Shown: piece by piece, positions 14,304-27,095 of the stretch | Layout: each line of letters starts with the position of its first letter | Numbering within the stretch: position 1 is the first letter of the stretch | Assembly (NCBI GenBank): GCA_963920765.1 | Contig: OY987249.1 | Span: 4,942,188 to 5,006,187 of the forward strand | Direction of reading: 5' to 3' | Source of the DNA: Ulota crispa | Taxonomy: Eukaryota > Streptophyta > Bryopsida > Orthotrichales > Orthotrichaceae | Length of the DNA stretch: 64,000 nt | The notes under the pieces: model-generated | What the model saw: the letters and a program-made list of their open reading frames with translations, nothing else | Told to the model about the DNA's origin: nothing | The model's database searches: none | Made by a program: the position numbers and the translations under genes

Positions 14304-15218
14304 TTAACCCCTAAAGGACTAAGCTCTTTTTTCTGCAAAAGTCACTAAAAATGTCACTTCTAGGGCAATGAGTAGAAAGGTAGAAAAAAAGTTTCTTTTG
14401 AAAATCCAATTGTAGGATCTTTCCATAAATTATAAGAGGTACTTGTTGGAAAAAAATCAGCTCATTTCAGATGAAGAGGAGTGAGATATTGACATCTAAA
14501 GTGAAAAAAAAGCATTTTTCATTCTTGCCCAAAAATTTCAAAAGCCTTTGACCGCTCCTATAGCAAAAAAATTGCTCTACACAAAGTTGAGGTTTAATTC
14601 TCCATGTAGAAAACCAAGTTAGGCATGTGTGGGAGAACTTTTAAATGAATGGGAAGTGCACAACATACTCCAAAAAATCTTTGAATGCTTGAAGTTCCTT
14701 AAATTTGCCAATATACTAGGCAAAATTAGAGGATTTATGTAAATTTCAGAAATTTGAATTACATTGATTGAAACCGTGAAAAGCAAGGACTCCTAGCCCA
14801 CTACAACTTGGAAACAAAATCAAAAAACAAAGTACACAAACCAAATTTTACAAGGGGCAAAAGGAATGGAGGTTGGGAGTCCCCCAAGATGGGCACCCTC
14901 CACTCCACTCCACTCATCTTTGCCCAAGTGTCTACACCTTGTGCTTGTAGGAGTTGACCCTTTTTGGAATCAACTCCCACTTATAAAGGAAAGGTCTTGC
15001 CCAAACTACCCCTCCTCCCCTAGTTTAGATAAATTCTTGCATAATTTTTCATTAAATGTCAAAATGAAGAAAAAATTAGATACCCATAAACAGACATAGA
15101 TCTTGGAATTCCCCACCTTCAATAAAAGTTTCAAAAAAATACACAAAGTAGTTTAGCCATAGGTACGTGCCCAAAATCCCATTTGTCCCCCAAGGGAACA
15201 ACAAACCTTTAGGGGTTG
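14304..15218 (-). mobile_element. TTAA element G, family 1 (915 bp)
   Basis: Left TTAACCCCTAAAGGACTAAG; right AACCTTTAGGGGTTGA, so one flank has changed from TTAA to TTGA. The interior matches the copies at 4395, 21477 and 39448. Only 7 bp separate it from element F2. Confidence 0.8.
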
Positions 15219-16777
15219 AACTAGCATCACAGGAACTTGTGAGAAGAAGCTTCCTTTTAGTATTATTCTTCTCATTATTCTTCTCACTGCACTAAATAGT
15301 TCATTTAGGTTGCCCTACACTAATTTCTCAACATTTTACACTATATGTATACTTATATAAATATTTACTAATACTACAATAATTTTTATAACTAATTATT
15401 GCAATAAACAATTTTCAAAGGGTTTGACAACAACAATAAAGCTGCGGAAAGATAGACTAGCAACATCCAAGTTGTAAATCATGTAAAATCCTAGTATTGA
15501 AAGAATTGCATGCGCTTCTAAGTGGCCAAGTGATGAGACACAAGGTTAATTTCTAGAGTAGGGCAACCTAATTGTTAAGGCAACCGTGATGCACTACTTA
15601 GTGTAGACCAAGCCAATATTTTTTTGTTAGATATTACTCACCACAATGTTATCTTATTTGGATATTACAACACTTATTTCAATTATTGTGCCCTACTATG
15701 CCCTAGAGTGATAATGCTACTTGCTACCTCACACACTATTTCAAGAAACATTAGAATTTGTGAGGCACAATTTTTATTGTGGTCCGGTTAATTCATTGTA
15801 TTGCAAATTACTTCACTTGGATATTATCTCCAACGTTGTGAGTCAAGTGGACAAAATTCCAAGTAGATCTTGATAGCACATAGCTCAAGTAGAGAGTTTG
15901 GGTAGGATGTTGCTTTATGGAGGCTTAGTTGTCAAATTGCTAATCTAAGGGGTGGTGAAAAGATCATGGGCATAACCCTACTTGAAATAAGGCAAGAGGC
16001 ATGCCATTTTTTCATACTAATTAAACAAAATTCACCCATGTTGGTGAGTAGGCTAGATATACATGGGTGATTATGACCATTTCCTACCTTTCTTGCATAG
16101 GTCCTAATATGTGTTGCTTGGCCAACTTATAATTCCAACAAAATATACTAAGTGGAAAAAGTACTCAAGTATTATAGAGTGTATCTTTGGATATTGTACA
16201 AATCAAGCTACAAATTTTCAATTGTTGATTATAGGTTCATCAAAAATGACTCTATACTCTCATGTATTGAGGTTTTATGGTAAGAAATTGATAAATGTCA
16301 ATTATGCAACATTGCCTCCAGTTAGATGATTGTAGGTTTCTTGTTTTCAACTCCACATTTGAGGTTGCCACGTTTGACAATTGAACTGCAAAGGCAATGA
16401 AGACATTCAATCATTTTCATGCTACCTAGACTTCAACAATTACAGGAGTTCCTTGTAATATGTACTCTTTAAATTATGATGGTGCTTTGCACCACCTTTG
16501 TTATTGTAAAATAGCTCACAACCTCTTTACACGCAATGTAGTTCTTTATGCAAATGAGAGGGACGTGAGATGGTCTATAGCTCGGTCAAACTGACCAACT
16601 GTGTGATTTTAGTGATATCATTTCCACGAAAGACGGAAAAATCCAATGGAAAAAGTTGCAGTTTCTCTATTGAAGTTTTACTTGCATCAGCGGCCTTGCC
16701 AACTCTTTGTGCTTGTATCACATTTTATTTGTATTTAGTGTGGTCACCGCTTACATAAATTACTTAATTTGTCACGT
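15219..16777. other. No gene recognised
   Basis: AT-rich, with only short chance frames (the longest of note at 16111-16329, without a recognisable domain). It may be old transposon sequence, but I cannot name it. Confidence 0.35.
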
Positions 16778-17219
16778 TACAATAGGGGCAGTTACACCTT
16801 CTTCACCCCATTCTTAAACTTTAGAGAATGGGGACTTGCCACTCTTTCCTTGATTTGTAGCGAGCCCATTCTTTAAAGATTGAGATGTTTTTTTTTCACC
16901 TCTAAAGGTGAATTATGGACATGAAGAGGTTTTTGCACGTGAAGTTTTTACCAATGCATGTCTCTTTTTCATCTTACTCTTCTTGTTTTTCACCTCCTTT
17001 ATACTTGGAGACCTAATTTGAGTATTTGAATGCAACTTGCTTTCTTATTGCATCACCATTTTTCAGATATACACGTTCTCCATTCTCCACCGTCCACAAA
17101 AGGAGAATCACACCTTCTTCCATGGAGAAAAACTCCCATTGACTCCTATTTCAACTCCACAACTTCCCAAATTCATAAAAAATTAATTCATGAAGAAGGT
17201 GTGACTACCCCTCATTACT
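16778..17219. mobile_element. Probable foldback element (about 440 bp)
   Basis: AATAGGGGCAGTTACACCTT at the left is mirrored by GAAGAAGGTGTGACTACCCC at the right. The interior has further GAGAATGGGG-type inverted bits. Ends are not exact, so the boundaries are approximate. Confidence 0.45.
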
Positions 17220-17532
17220 AAAATAATGAAGTGTTTTGCCAAGTCTGCTATAAAGGTAGAGCGGCTACTGAGCATCATTCTCATCAAGGCTTTTTTTTTT
17301 TGGCTTTGATATGCCAGATTCCAACTTTCTAGATTTGCTACTGACCTATGCACAAGAGTCCCTCTAGAAATTCTCCTCTCGTGAGGGGGCATGTTGCAAT
17401 TTACTATTCATGAATAGTGCAAAAAAAAAAGCCCTGATTCTCATTCTTCCGAAGGTTGAGTTTTTCTAAGAATTGAAGAAACTTGGTGCAAGTCAAAAAC
17501 ATGATTGTTGCGGCAGCATTTGCTTGGTGTTA

Positions 17533-17836
17533 GGTCATCTCCACCGGTCCAGGCTCGCTCAAAATTTTTCATCTGGTTTAGCAAGGCCTAAAGGCTCTCA
17601 ATCTCCACCCATGCTCTTTGAAAAGGTGGCCTTACACTCCAATACACCCCATAAATAAGCAATTGACCACTTATCTAGGGAAGTAGAGGATAAAGCTTAC
17701 TAAACTTAGGGTGAATAGTGCATAAATAATAGCTTGAAGAGCGGCTTGCTAGACTTGCTAAATAAGAGAGTTTGAGAGAGGCTTGAGAGGGGCTTGGACA
17801 CATTTCATCCACTTTGAGCGAGCTCGAGAGATGCCC
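17533..17836. mobile_element. PIF/Harbinger-like MITE, TSD TTA
   Basis: GGTCATCTCCACCGG at the left, CGAGAGATGCCC at the right, and TTA on both sides (17530-17532 and 17837-17839). A three-base TTA/TAA duplication with G-rich termini fits the PIF/Harbinger group. It is related to 18021-18313 and 30004-30301. Confidence 0.65.
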
Positions 17837-18020
17837 TTACTCAAATGGGAATGTCAAAGCATCACACGTTGAATTCAAGTTCTTCTGTTTTTTTCCATTT
17901 AATTTGTGTAGGACTATAGGTTATCTACCAACTCCTACTTTTCCCTGGATTAGTGGAGTTGGGATGCTTCTAACTTTTCTAAAATTATCAAAACCTACAC
18001 TAAATATTGCATTTAGGTTG

Positions 18021-18313
18021 CCATCTCCACCGGTCCAAGCTCTTTGAAAAAATTTCATATGTTTTGGCCAGCCCTCAAGCCCCTTGATCTCCACTCATGT
18101 TTTTTAAAAAGGTGACCTTGCACTCAAACACGCCTTATAAATAATCAGTTGACCACTTATCAAAAAATATATATAAGATAAAGTTTACTAAACTTAAGAC
18201 AAATAGTGTTTTGAAGGACCCTTACTAGACACAATAGAACAAAGTGTTTTGAGAGAATTTTGCACATGGGCCTCAATACTTTTCATCCACTTTGAGCCTG
18301 TTGGAGTCACCGG
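18021..18313. mobile_element. Related MITE with CACCGGT...ACCGGTG ends
   Basis: CCATCTCCACCGGTCCAAGC at the left and CACCGGTGGAGATGCC at the right are inverted. The interior matches the MITE at 17533 (TTGATCTCCACTCATG, TGACCACTTATC, TTTTCATCCACTTTGAGC). The target duplication is not clear. Confidence 0.6.
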
Positions 18314-18815
18314 TGGAGATGCCTACTACTGTAAGCAGTGTCTACAGTTGTGGCTAAATCTAACTCAACTTTGACCAAACTTCGGGAGATTACTTTGACC
18401 AAAAGCTTGAAGAAAAATTCAGTTTGGTCCTCAATCCTCATCGTCTCTGGCCTAATGCCTATTTTGGCCAAGGTTATAATTATTTCTATTTTGTTTTATT
18501 TTTTGCAACTGATTGTTGGTCATTAATGTCAAAAATAAAACGAAATAATAGTAACAACAGTAATGTAATATTTTTGAGTTTAGTTTACTCCATTTAGAAG
18601 TGTTAAATCCAAAATTGCGGGTCCACTGGTCCAGAGTCATGGAGCAAGTCAACAGATGTACCAGCACTGCGGTGACTGGTGGGATTCCAGCCTTTCCAGG
18701 TTTCCTGCAACTGCTGCAGACCCATAATTATAGCTAGCATGTATTGTACGATGAATGAATGACGAATAAGGATTGGATGAACATTAAATGGATCTGGGAT
18801 GAACACTGAATGGAT
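18314..18815. other. No gene recognised
   Basis: AT-rich sequence. The phrase GAATGAATG...GAATGGATC recurs on both sides of the MITE that follows, which therefore looks inserted into a short repeated tract. Confidence 0.35.
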
Positions 18816-18967
18816 CACAACAAGAAAAATTGTCCAAAATGACAAAATTATGTCCAAATCAACATAATTAAATCAACAGAAATTGTCCAATTTGACAGTT
18901 TTTTTTGTCATTTTAGACATATTTAGTCAATTTGGACATGTCAATTTGGGCACAATTTCTTGTAGTT
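18816..18967. mobile_element. CACTA-type MITE (about 150 bp)
   Basis: Ends CACAACAAGAAAAATTGTCC and ACAATTTCTTGTAGT(T)G, a near copy of the element at 41376 whose ends are CACTACAAGG...CTTGTAGTG. The inner TTGTCCAA/TTGGACA blocks also pair. Confidence 0.65.
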
Positions 18968-19047
18968 GACCTTGAATGAATGTTGAATGGATATGGAATG
19001 GAGGTTAGTTTGTTTGGTACAAAGTTGGTAGCTCAAAAAGCGACACT

Positions 19048-19979
19048 TTAACCCCTAAAGGACCATTGTCCCTATAGGGGACAAATGGGATTTCGAGTAG
19101 GTACCTATGGCCTCAATTTTTGTCCTAATTTTTTGAAACTTTTTTAAAATATAGAAAAATACATTAGCTTCTGGGGAATATCAATTTTATTCCAAACGAT
19201 GCTAGAGAGCAAAAGTTATGCCCAAATAAGCACAAATTTGGGGACTAGGGGTAGCAAAAAAAATTCTTATAAAAACTCGAAAAAAAACTTTAATTTTTTT
19301 TCTTATAGATTATATCTTTGTCTACATCTGAAGCTTTGATTCATTCCATTTGGACTAGTTATGAGAAAGTTATGGACAATTGAGTTGTTTGGGCAACTCA
19401 AGCATCTTCTTGAAAAAATAACTTATAACTTTATTTTTGAATGCAAGTTTAACATTTTTTCAAAAAAAATTTGTTGGAGAGGGTGAAGTTTGCTTTTTAG
19501 AACAATCTCACCATTGGGATTATTGCGTTTCAATTCCATTGCAGGGTTATTAGCAATTTAAGTTTTTCTTCAATCTCATACCTTCTTCTACCTAATGTTT
19601 TTTTAAAGAATGAAAATTAAGTATTTTTTGTTTTTTGTTTTTTTCCAAGATTACCAACTCAACTTCCCACCATGCGAAAATAGAACTCCAAACTTCATGG
19701 TGCAAAAAAGTTAAGTTAAAAATGTTCAAAGTTAAAAAATCTAGTCAAGCATGGTGCAAAAAAAGTTTTTTTTTTTACTTTTAAAATGCATATATCTTCC
19801 AATTTGTGCTATCAAAGTTCTTGAGTTTTGTATGACACATTCTTATAGTAGTCTAGCACAAGATCCTATGGTTAGATATGCAAAATGCCTGATTTTCAAA
19901 CTTTTTTACTCTTTGCCATAGAGATGGCAGTTTTGAGTGTCTTATGACAAAATAAAGGCCATGGTCCTTTAGGGGTTAA
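19048..19979 (+). mobile_element. TTAA element H, family 1 (932 bp)
   Basis: Left TTAACCCCTAAAGGACCATT and right CATGGTCCTTTAGGGGTTAA give a 15-base perfect inverted repeat next to TTAA on both sides. The interior is shared with 26173, 33873 and 60047. It has no ORF of note. Confidence 0.85.
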
Positions 19980-20371
19980 GGGCTGATCTGCTTTTCCATG
20001 GGCATTTTGAGACAAGAAGACTTTTATCTAAAAATTAGACAAAGTGAAATGGATGCCAAATGTAACACAGTTTTTTTCATACTTTTTGAAGCATTATGGA
20101 ATTGTCAATGAATTTTCAAAGTTTTTTGTAGATGGCAATTTTTATGTGATTCTAGGTTTCCCATAAACTATTCAAATGTAACATGTAAAGATATGAGGTG
20201 AAATCAAGGAGTATGATTGGCTCTTGCAATAGAGTACACCTTTTCTTCTATGACTAAGGAGGGTCCATTCAAGAACCACCTTATATCCATTCTTGAGCTA
20301 TCTATGGGACACTTTCCAAGAGAGGGGACGCAATTCAAGCTACTTACCTTGTTGCACATGTATAACAAAAC
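19980..20371. other. No gene recognised
   Basis: AT-rich sequence between element H and a small foldback; nothing recognisable. Confidence 0.35.
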
Positions 20372-20500
20372 TTTGTTGAAGTCAACATAAACTACATGAC
20401 ATTTTTTTGCTTCTAATGCAAAAGTTTGTGTTGTTCAACAAAAAATTTTGCATTTTTAGAAACAAGAAAACGTCATGTAGTTTATGTTGACTTCAACAAA
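20372..20500. mobile_element. Foldback element (129 bp)
   Basis: The arms TTGTTGAAGTCAACATAAAC and GTTTATGTTGACTTCAACAA are exact inverted copies about 29 bp long around a 70-bp loop. It is probably a MITE; TTT/AAA flanks prevent calling the duplication. Confidence 0.7.
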
Positions 20501-20968
20501 AATTTCCTCTAATGATACTAGTTTTGAGGTGCTAGGTTGGAAAAACCAATAGTAACTTTTTTTTTCCATAATGAGTAAACAATTATTAAAACAAGTCACT
20601 GCAAAACATTTTTTAGTCGCTGCATACATTGTTTTTATAACTAATATATAATAACTCAATTTACTTCTAATAAGAGTTTAGAAATTTACCACTAGAAGAT
20701 AGTTGAATTTAGAAATTTTGTATGTCATATTTGGATTCAATAGAGATTGTAGTTTGTTTGTGGAGGGGCATTTAGAGCAAATTCCCATGTTTCCTCTAAA
20801 ATCACAAAACCCAAAAAGATCCAAACAAGTTTGTAAGTGTAAAATTGTTTGTCACTTTTGAATTATCCCATTCTATGAAACCCATAGCATGGAAGTTTGT
20901 CCTTATGAGTTAAAAATTGACCACCTACAAACTGATAGGGTTCCAGAGTTCTACACTTTTGGTTTTAT

Positions 20969-21387
20969 AAGGGAATTGATATATGCACACCCATGGTTTG
21001 TTTATATGTACATCAAATGGGTAAATTATAGATAATTACCATCAGCAGGTTGAATTTGAAAAATTTGAATTCAAATTTGGATTTAGAGACCTTGATTTTG
21101 TCTAGAACCACAAAGGAGAATACAATTAAATAATGCATAAGCTAGTGGAAAGCTTAACTAGGGGCAAATTATTACTTTTTATTCTTCTTTGTAAAAGAAA
21201 ACTAAAAAAAATCATTAGATGTTGTTCAATTGTATCCTCATTTGCAGTTCTGTACTAAATCAAGGTTTATAAATCCAAATGCAAATTATAATCTTCCAAA
21301 ATTCAACTTGTTGAGGGTACATATCTAAAATTTACCTCCTTGGTGTATATATAACAAACCACGGGTGTGCATATGTCAGTTCTTTTT
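20969..21387. mobile_element. Foldback element, AAGGGAATTGATAT ends
   Basis: The left arm AAGGGAATTGATATATGCAC and the right part TGTGCATATGTCAGTTCTTT are inverted, and inner blocks (GAATTTGAA..., TTCAACTTGTTGAGGGTA) also pair. It is the same family as 27921-28239. Confidence 0.6.
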
Positions 21388-21476
21388 TATTTTGGTTGTG
21401 TTTGTATATAAAAGAGCAAGCCAGAGTGAATGGATGGTTAAATGGGGGGTTGCCTTATTATTACTAGTATTATTGT

Positions 21477-23158
21477 TTAACCCCTAATTGACCAAGCCCT
21501 TTTTTTTGTGAAAGTAATTGAAAATTGCCTTTTGGGGGAATGAGTAGAAAGGTAGGACAAAAAGTTTTTTGGAAATCCAACTACAGAATCTTGCCCTAGA
21601 CTATGGGAGGTACTTGTGGCAAAAAAAATTAGGCCATTTTAGATGGTGAGGAGTGAGATATCAACATTTGAATTGAAGAAAAAAAGTTATTTCATGCTGC
21701 CCAAAATTTTTAGAAGCCTTTGACCATTCTTATAGTAAAAAAGATTATTCTACAATAAGTTGAGGTTTCTTTTATCCATGTAGAAGACCATGTTAGGTAT
21801 GTGTGGGAGATTTTTCAAATGAATTGGAGGTATAAAACATATTTCAAGAAATCTTTGAATGCTGGAAGGTCCTAGAATTTGCAAGTACACTAGGCATAAT
21901 TGGAGGATTTATGTCAAATTCAGAAATTTAAATTACAGTGATCTAAATGGTAGAAGGCAAAGGCTCTTTGCCCACTGTAGTTTGGAAAAATCAAGTAAAT
22001 AAATAATACACAAATCACTCAAATGGATAACCCTTGGACGCCCTAGGGCCTCATATATTGCCCCCCATGATTTCAAAGCCTTGTTATGAGGCACTATATC
22101 TAACTTTTTGATCTTGCTATAAACTACAATTATGAAGGCGTTCAAGTTGTCAATGCCAATGGAGTAATGGCAAGGAAATCCAAATGATGTACAAGTGATG
22201 CAAGAGATTTGATTGGGTGAAACACTATGCAAGGCGTGGTGGCAAGTAGCGTTTTACAGGCTGCAACAAGGCAATATCCCTTGCAAACTTCCTTGTGTAA
22301 GCTTAGTGGTAGCAAGAAAGTTATTGGCAAGGGTTCAAGCATGTTCTAGACCCTCATTATGGCAACTGTCACCGATTGTGCCGGTCACTGTTATCCGTGC
22401 AATTGTGATTTGTAGCCACAAAACTTGACTTAAAATTAAAGAATTGCAATCTTCAATAATTTACAAGTGTGTGCATTCACATCTAATCTTGCTGCTCACA
22501 AAATTTAAGATGAACTAGGGGCTTATAGAACTTTGTAAAAATCATCAAATAGCAACTACCTACCAAGAAATGAGAATTTGCCATCACATGTGTTTGATCA
22601 AATGTTATAATCTCCCATCGCCCATGGTCAGTTTTTCCCAAGATTTGCAAGCCATTTTCTAAGTAGGTGTTCCACTATTTTCAATGGTCACTTTTTGTGA
22701 ATCATCTGATTGATTGAGATATGATGCATCAAAGTTGTTGGTTTCCAAAACCTTAATTTTGGTGAAAATGGCATGGGCGCTCAAGGGTTAAGTACCAAAT
22801 TTTACAAGGGACAAAAGGAATGGAGGGTTGGGAGTTCCCCAAGACAACCTCCTTACACTCCACTTCCCTTTACCCAAGTGTCCACACCTTGTGCCCGTAA
22901 GGGTTGACCTGTTTGGGAGTCAACACCCGCTTACAAAGAAGAGGTCATGCTAAAATGCCCCTCCTCCCCTAATTTTGATAAATTCTTGCATAACTTCTTC
23001 ATTGAATGTCAAAATGAAGAATTTTTTTTGATGCTCAAGATCTTTGAATTCCCAATCTTCTACAAAAATTTCAGAAATCACACAAAACAGTTTAGCTGTA
23101 GGCACATGCCCAAAATTCCATTTGTCTCAGGAGGGGACACTGATCCTTTACGGGTTAA
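21477..23158 (-). mobile_element. TTAA element I, family 1, split by element J
   Basis: TTAACCCCTAATTGACCAAG at the left and TGATCCTTTACGGGTTAA at the right. Removing the nested element (22027-22791) leaves about 917 bp that follow element G closely (GAGTAGAAAGGTAGG..., CAAATTTTACAAGG...CAAAAGGAATGGAGG). Confidence 0.8.
22027..22791. mobile_element. TTAA element J, family 2-like, nested in I
   Basis: Left ATAACCCTTGGACGCCC, right CATGGGCGCTCAAGGGTTAA. The family 1 interior resumes immediately on each side, so J inserted into I after I was in place. Confidence 0.75.
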
Positions 23159-23421
23159 AGGGAAAGTGAGGTTGACTGCGATGGTGCAGGACAGCGCAAG
23201 AGGCGACCGGCGTGGTGTTCTTGTGGCGTTTGTCCGGAATTGCAATAGCAGTGCAAGGGCGTTGACAAATTTGAAGTCACTTTTCCTCTTTTTTTTTCGC
23301 GTTTGTTTCTAAGCTTTGGTTCTTGGCTTTTTTCTTTTATTTTCAAAAAAATTCAAATTGTTTTCAAAATTTTCAATGTAAAATTGTAAATGAAAGTCGC
23401 TTGCTGTTTGAAAATGATTAT

Positions 23422-24333
23422 TTAACCCCTCCATGCCCAAGGCATTCAATTTGAGTGTTCAAAAAATATCAAGAAACTTTGAAACCCAGTTGAAGGCACA
23501 TGTTTGATTGTTTTATGGTTTTTTTTTTTTGAAAAAATTGATTTTTGAAATTAACTTCAACATTTAATTTTAATTTCATCTTTACCTTACTTCAATTGTT
23601 TTTGGTGGAAGGTAAACTGCAAGCATACTTCTTGCATACCAAATAGCGTCATGAATAGTATCACAAAGCCTATGACAAGCTGTCACATTGAAAATACAGG
23701 CATCAAGTTGAGAATACAGTTAAGATGTCCCTTGGGCACTCCCCTGGGCAGTAAGGGCCCTTTTACTGAGATTTTGTCATTTAACAAAATCTAAAAGTGC
23801 TTTTGGACTAATTCTTATTGGAATGTCTTTATTATAGAAATTCAAATTCATTCCTCTTTGATTTTCCTTTCATTCATTATGGTTTTTGGTTAATAATTGA
23901 AGCAAAAAAAATCTTTGTATTAGGCACTCTTGCTTTGACAGTTGCGTTGCAAGCTCATTTGTGCAAATGTGGGCATGGATTTGGAAGGGGGCCATGAGTT
24001 TTCAAGTAAGAACAATAAACACTAAAGCAAACTAAGTGGTTGTTCCCAATTTTGTATTCAAAAGGTGCCAATTTACATTAGAAGTTTTGGACAGTTCCAA
24101 AAAAAAGCAAAAAAAATCCATACGCATCCACATTCAATGACAAATATCATAAAATCCGCAAGACCATTTTAATTTTTTTGTTTTTGAGTAGCATCATTTA
24201 GAACCCTTGAAGTTCAAAATTCTACAATTACCATTTTATTTTGATGTTTACTAATGACCATACAAGGACAATTCAAAAATTTCATCATTGCCTTCCAAAA
24301 CCAGACAAACACCCTTGGGCATTGAGGGGTTAA
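23422..24333. mobile_element. TTAA element K (912 bp)
   Basis: Left TTAACCCCTCCATGCCCAAG; right CTTGGGCATTGAGGGGTTAA. Inverted ends of about 20 bp with TTAA on both sides. The ends resemble family 3 (CCCCTAAATGCCCAAGG) but the interior differs. Confidence 0.8.
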
Positions 24334-24489
24334 ATGACCTCAACGGACTTGCGCTATAATTGAGACTTGACGGTAGGGTGTTTCAAGTACCAATCAGATC
24401 TTGAGATTTCAACGGGACTAGGCTCGTGGAATAAACTATCCCTAGATTTGTATTTATCCTCTCTTGTGAACACTGATACGAGATTACGA

Positions 24490-24640
24490 GGGCCACACAA
24501 GCCAAAACAATTGGTTTGGAACAGATGGAGGAGTAGATAATGTTTTTAAAAACTTGGAGTGCAACCACTTTGCTCAAAGCTCCATGCAAAACAATCTTTC
24601 CAATATTCAAGGGCAAGAGGTTGGAGATCATAATCTGCAA
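24490..24640. repeat. Dispersed repeat, partner at 57680-57830
   Basis: Contains CAATTGGTTTGGAACAGATG and AGGTTGGAGATCATA. The same phrases, diverged, appear in the same order at 57680-57830. Confidence 0.5.
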
Positions 24641-24991
24641 AAAAAACATAAAATTGTCGGTTTAAAACAAACCAAAGAGTCGAGTGCAAAACTTCAAGGA
24701 ATCTATTTCTACACAAAAAATTAATGCACCCACTTGTCTTTTTTTAAACTATGTTTTGAAATACCAGGTTTTTTGGTGTGGCTTGGTGAGGGTTCATTTT
24801 CTTGGTAAAGTTTTTAACTAAATCTTACCTCAATTTGAAATTAGCTACCATCACACTAGGCAAAATTGGGTGAAAAGGTGAATGAAAATGCCAAATTTCT
24901 CCCCAATCAAACACCAAGTTTGCCAAAATCTGAATGGAAATACCCAGTATTAGTAAATTGTATGGATAAACATATGCACACATTGTTGATT

Positions 24992-25133
24992 CACTAGAAG
25001 AAAACCACATCCTCAGCGACTAGTTCACAATGACTACAAATGTCCTAAATAACTATAATGGAGTCACTGTATAATGGTTTAGGACATTTATAATTGTTGT
25101 GAACCAATAGTTTAGGACACATTTTCTTCTATC
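24992..25133. mobile_element. CACTAGAAGAAAA-ended foldback MITE
   Basis: CACTAGAAGAAAACCACATC at the left, CACATTTTCTTCTA at the right, with inverted inner blocks (AATGTCCTAAA and TTTAGGACATT). Related to 41099 and 42126; the last bases at the right are diverged. Confidence 0.65.
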
Positions 25134-26172
25134 AAAAATTTTTCAAATTTTTCCAAATTTTTCTTACCTGCTTACATTCTTGTGTGCGGGTTGCTCTACC
25201 AGTCTACCCTGACCAAAACAAAAAAAGAACCCTTAGCATGGCCTTGACTAAACATTGCTGAGCAAGCAAGTTCATCCCCCTACATGTGGAGGTATATACC
25301 TTCCCAAATACTTGGGAGGCAATTGAGTTATAACACTGCCCATGTGAGTGGCTCGGCTTGATGAGTGGGAAGTAACTACAATGCTGGGTCCTGACAGGTT
25401 GAGGGGTGCCAAAGTTCCAACTCTACAGGAGGACAAGAAGTTACGACACAGTAAAACTGTAGCGCTGGGAGCTTGTGCTTGTGCAGGGAGCAAAAGGGAG
25501 CCCTCCAGCATTGGCAAACAATGTTATGTGAAGGGGACTAGTCAAAGTGGTCATTGTAAAACCATGAAATCTCGGCCCCTTGTGGGGGTGGTTACAGAAC
25601 TTCGGGTCTCAATAAAAGACTGCCGAACTCCTAAACGGTTCAACCGTGGGTTGACTTGACAAGGGATGAAGGAGCTACCAGGATTGGACTTGAAAAGCCT
25701 TGCCACTAAATTCCCATTTCTATACATAGAGTTCCAAAAGCATGAACCTTTAAACAATGTCAACCCTTGTGTGCCGGCAAGGGGATACCTCCAGGACACA
25801 CGCCATGACCTAATAGGCTGATTCCCACATACTTTCTCTGATCCCCCAACTAGCAGATCTTAAATTTACTGTTATTATTTTTGGTTATTTTGTATTGCTG
25901 TTCATGATCATGAAAACCCTAACTTTCTATTATCACATTTATCCACGACAACTTTTCTCTCACGACCCCCTAAGGTACAGAACTACCTAGTCTAATCCTC
26001 ACTCACTCTACTAATAATGATATTCAGTGTTGGGAACACTAATCACAAACTTTAACACTAAATATCAACAATATTAATAGTGTTATCAACACTAAGTGTC
26101 AACATAAACATTGTTTTTCAAATAGATTATCACCAATTTTTCTAAATTAGTGTTTTGACAGTTTAGCTTGCA
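25134..26172. other. No gene recognised; a less AT-rich patch at 25260-25800
   Basis: The patch 25260-25800 is noticeably less AT-rich than its surroundings and has short overlapping frames on both strands without a known domain. The segment CTTCGGGTCTCAATAAAAGA looks retroelement-like, but I cannot show LTRs or coding sequence. Confidence 0.3.
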
Positions 26173-27095
26173 CTAACCCCTAAAAGACTGCGGCCTTTAT
26201 CTTGTCAAAAGACACTTAAAACTGTCATTTTTATGGCAAAGAGTAAAAAGTTCAAAAATTGGTCATTTTGCATATCTCATTGTAAGATCTTGTATTAGAC
26301 TAGTATAAGAATGTGTACAAAAAAGTTCAAAATCTTTGGCCGCACAAATTGTAAGATATTTGCGTTTAAAGTGTAGAAAACAAACTTCTTTGCACCTTGC
26401 ATGATTAGATTATTTGACTTTGAACTTTTTTAGCTTAAATTTTTTGCTCCACATAGTTTGGAAGTTTAAACTTTTGTGGTGGTGAATTGAGTTGAGAATC
26501 TTTGGAAAAACATTAAAACAAAAAATATTTGATTTTCATTCTTTAAAAAAAATTGGTGGAAGAAGGTAAGAGATTGAACAAAAACTTAAATTGTTAATAA
26601 CCCTGCAATGGAATTGAAACACAACAATCCCAATGGTGAGATTATTCTAGCAAGAAAACTCCACCCTTTCCAACAATTTGTTTTGGAAAAATGTTAAACG
26701 TACATTCAAAAATGAAGTTTATAAGTTGTTTTTTCAAGAAGATGCTTAAATTGCTCAAAAAAAAAGACTGCCCATAACTTTCTCATAACTAGTCCAAATG
26801 GAATGAACCAAAGCTTTAGATGTAGGCAAAAATACAATCTACGAGAAAAACAAAATCAAAAAAATTCAAGTTTTTGTAGAAAAAAATTGCTACCCGGTCT
26901 CCCCAAATTCATGCTTATTTGGGCATAACTTTTGCTCCCGGGCATAAATTGGAATAAAAATTATATTCCCCAAAAGATAATGTGTTTTTCTATCTTGAAA
27001 AAAGTTTCAAAAAATTAGGACAGAAATTGAGGCCATAGGGACCTGCCCAAAATCCCATTTGCCCCCCAAAGGGACAACAGTCTTTTAGAGACTAA
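26173..27095 (-). mobile_element. TTAA-type element L, family 1 (923 bp), flanked by CTAA
   Basis: Ends CTAACCCCTAAAAGACTGCG and CAGTCTTTTAGAGACTAA. CTAA lies on both sides instead of TTAA. The interior is the reverse complement of element R (33873) and appears nearly identical over long stretches read by eye. Confidence 0.8.
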
